Shown here one piece after another: positions 13,955 to 15,416 of a stretch of 15,416 bases of DNA. Positions within the stretch are counted from its first letter, which is position 1. The number at the start of each line of letters is the position of its first letter. The stretch is from Hyphomicrobiaceae bacterium (GTDB lineage Bacteria; Pseudomonadota; Alphaproteobacteria; Rhizobiales; Hyphomicrobiaceae), in contig JAFMSC010000044.1 in assembly GCA_017353825.1 (NCBI GenBank), positions 1 to 15,416 of the forward strand. Reading direction: 5' to 3'. The position numbers and the translations under genes were made by a program. The notes under the pieces were generated by a model. That model had not been told where the DNA came from. It worked only from the letters and a program-made list of their open reading frames with translations, and made no database searches.

Positions 13955-14779
13955 ATGTCCCTCCATCTTGACGGACGGCTTCTTCTCGTGGGAGCGGGCA
14001 ACATGGGCTATGCGCTGCTCTCGGGGTGGCTCGAGGGCGGGCTTGAGCCTGAGCGCATCCTGGTCCAGGACCCGGCACCGCAGCCGCGCATCGCCTCCGA
14101 GCTTGGCGCGAAGGGCATCACCGCGCACGCCGAGGTTGCGGCACTGCCGGAGCCACCGGCCGTCGTGTTGGTTGCGGTCAAGCCGCAAGTAATGAACCAC
14201 GTGCTGCCGCAGCTGGCAAGGCTCCTGGGGCCTCGCAGCGTCGTGATGTCCATCGCTGCGGGCCGGCGTATCACGGGCCTGGCCGCGCACCTTCCCCCGG
14301 GGACGGCCATCGTGCGCGCAATGCCCAACACGCCCGCATCGGTTGGGCGCGGCTTCACCGTGGCGGTCGGCAACGCGTACGCCACGGCGGGGCAGCGCGA
14401 GGCCTGCGACGGCTTGCTTCGCGCCGTGGGCGACGTGACCTGGGTGGAGGATGAGGGCCTCATGGACGCCGTGACGGCGGTGTCGGGGTCCGGGCCCGCC
14501 TACGTGTTCCACCTCGCCGAATGTCTGGCCGAGGCGGGTATTGCGGCCGGGCTCGCGCCACAGCTGGCACAACAGTTGGCGCGCGCCACGGTGGCGGGCG
14601 CAGGCGAGCTGCTGCATCGTTCACATCTGGATGCGGCGCAGCTGCGCGGTGGCGTCACCTCGCCCGGCGGTACTACGGCAGCCGCCCTGGAGGTGCTGAT
14701 GGGGCAAAACGGGCTCGCAGACCTCATGCACAATGCCGTTGCGGCAGCCACGCGGCGCTCGCGCGAGCTTGCGAAATAG
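13955..14779 (+). CDS. proC: Pyrroline-5-carboxylate reductase
   Basis: A 274-residue enzyme of normal length that reduces 1-pyrroline-5-carboxylate to L-proline with NAD(P)H, the last step of proline synthesis in the cytoplasm. The N-terminal Rossmann domain has GAGNMG (13-18), then VAVKPQ (73-78) and RAMPNTPA (121-128), which shape the cofactor and substrate site. The C-terminal dimer domain has VSGSGPAY (176-183) and the signature region GGVTSPGGTTAAAL (232-245). The ATG at 13955 fits the family start (LLLVGAGNMG follows at once); AAGG about 9 nt upstream is a weak ribosome site. It is followed on the same strand by hisC after 281 bp, so co-transcription is possible but not evident. Confidence 0.96.
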   Translation: MSLHLDGRLLLVGAGNMGYALLSGWLEGGLEPERILVQDPAPQPRIASELGAKGITAHAEVAALPEPPAVVLVAVKPQVMNHVLPQLARLLGPRSVVMSIAAGRRITGLAAHLPPGTAIVRAMPNTPASVGRGFTVAVGNAYATAGQREACDGLLRAVGDVTWVEDEGLMDAVTAVSGSGPAYVFHLAECLAEAGIAAGLAPQLAQQLARATVAGAGELLHRSHLDAAQLRGGVTSPGGTTAAALEVLMGQNGLADLMHNAVAAATRRSRELAK

Positions 14780-14810
14780 CTGGCAGCCGCTAGAAGGGGC
14801 GCGGTGTCGA

Positions 14811-14825
14811 GGTGAGATGGTGAGT
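14811..14825 (+). repeat. 15-bp inverted repeat, left arm
   Basis: GGTGAGATGGTGAGT is the exact reverse complement of 14997-15011. It lies 32 bp after the proC stop and is followed by related GGCGAGAT sequence. Confidence 0.8.
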
Positions 14826-14996
14826 GGCGGGAAGGCGAGATATGGGGAGGGCCGGGCCACGGCAGACAGCTCGACGCTCGGGCGGGTTGAGAGGATAAGG
14901 CAGTGTCTGAGCCGCGCGCTGCTCTGGACGAGTTACGATCCTACCACCAGGAACCCGCGTTGCTATCGACCTCCTCGCCAGCCACGCACAACCGAA

Positions 14997-15026
14997 ACTC
15001 ACCATCTCACCACGCACCATCTCACC
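14997..15026 (+). repeat. 15-bp inverted repeat, right arm, plus a partial third copy
   Basis: ACTCACCATCTCACC (14997-15011) is the exact reverse complement of 14811-14825. CACCATCTCACC then recurs at 15015-15026 as a direct near-copy. The arms bracket about 170 bp without a recognised gene between proC and hisC; the unit may be a dispersed element or a large hairpin in the transcript. Confidence 0.75.
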
Positions 15027-15060
15027 CCTATCGCTAAAACCCTCACCTTCGGGACCAACC

Positions 15061-15416
15061 ATGGCGAACACTGCGCCGCAACCGCGGCCCGGCATCCTGA
15101 AGATCAGCGCCTACGTTCCGGGCGAGAGCGAGGGCCCAGGCGGCGTGAAGGCCATCAAGCTCTCTGCCAACGAGACGCCGCTCGGGCCCTCGCCCGGGGC
15201 GATCGCGGCCTACAAGGCGACAGCGGCGCATCTCGACCGGTATCCCGACGGCGCCTCCACCGCGCTGCGCAACGCCATCGCGCGCCGCTACGGGCTCGAC
15301 CCGGTCCGCATCGTCTGCGGCGCCGGCTCTGACGAGCTGATCAGCCTGCTGGCGCACCATTATTCGGGGCCTGGAGACGAGGTGCTGATCACCGAGCCCG
15401 CCTTCGCCATGTTCAA
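15061..15416 (+). CDS. hisC: Histidinol-phosphate aminotransferase, N-terminal part (runs off the window)
   Basis: The first 118 codons of a PLP-dependent aminotransferase that makes histidinol phosphate from imidazole acetol phosphate and glutamate in histidine synthesis. The start MANTAPQPRPGILKISAYVP leads to KLSANETPLGPSP (about 37-49), DRYPDGASTALRNAIA (about 60-75) and IVCGAGSDELISLL (about 82-95), all HisC-type class II aminotransferase landmarks. The catalytic PLP lysine lies beyond the window. HisC-like enzymes can also act on aromatic amino acids, so a role in phenylalanine/tyrosine synthesis is possible. ATG 15061 was chosen by family fit; only a weak G-rich site (GGGACC) precedes it. 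Confidence 0.93.
   Translation, partial: MANTAPQPRPGILKISAYVPGESEGPGGVKAIKLSANETPLGPSPGAIAAYKATAAHLDRYPDGASTALRNAIARRYGLDPVRIVCGAGSDELISLLAHHYSGPGDEVLITEPAFAMF

Noticed and set aside
13705..14192. Continuation of the lysR reading frame past 13704 as a fusion protein
   Set aside because: Sequence after the junction is out of frame with the true LysR C-terminus and then overlaps proC in the wrong frame, so it is a by-product of the deletion.
13634..14617. 327-codon minus-strand frame opposite proC
   Set aside because: Antisense shadow of proC; no recognisable motif.
1..15416. tRNA, rRNA, CRISPR array, integrase, intact insertion sequence or phage gene
   Set aside because: None was seen in either strand by eye; the mobile-element hints are limited to short repeats.

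Overview
This is a GC-rich window of bacterial chromosome. Gene content (class I P450s with a [3Fe-4S] ferredoxin, acyl-CoA carboxylase subunits, a glycine-betaine-type ABC transporter, remnants of a TctC-type binding protein and of aconitase X, then proC and hisC) and codon use suggest an alphaproteobacterium, possibly Hyphomicrobiales. The taxon is an inference, since there is no rRNA or other marker gene here.

Layout. At 1-338 (+) lies the C-terminal end of a DUF4344-type putative metallopeptidase. From 3074 down to 453 (-) runs a compact operon of a small ferredoxin followed by two paralogous cytochromes P450. Diverging from it, across a 121-bp spacer with a 16-bp near-perfect palindrome, is a secreted beta-propeller-like protein of unknown function (3196-4557, +). 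Next, on the minus strand, are a free-standing biotinyl carrier protein and an acyl-CoA carboxylase carboxyltransferase (6379-4594). No biotin carboxylase gene is present.

From 6496 to about 8475 (-) the DNA is a graveyard: the small and large subunits of aconitase X, broken by a nonsense codon, several 1-nt indels and a 16-bp tandem duplication, plus the C-terminal stump of a TctC/Bug-type solute-binding protein. Upstream of it lies an intact two-gene ABC transporter of the betaine/choline class: an ATPase, then a permease fused to its substrate-binding domain (10817-8493, -).

From 11409 to 13704 is a second decayed unit: an aldo/keto reductase (-) with at least four frameshifts, and a divergent LysR-type regulator (+) that has lost most of its effector domain. 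They are separated by about 630 bp holding a hairpin, a 29-bp imperfect direct repeat and a dyad touching the lysR start. The window ends with intact housekeeping genes, proC (13955-14779, +) and the start of hisC (15061 onward, +), separated by 281 bp with a 15-bp inverted repeat.

Interpretation. The window mixes intact catabolic and uptake modules with two locally confined pseudogene clusters. Lesions pile up in about 4 kb, while about 8 kb of adjacent coding sequence has none, so real decay is more likely than poor sequence. The least described parts are the tandem P450/ferredoxin operon with its divergent secreted partner, and the readable mutational history of the aconitase X locus.
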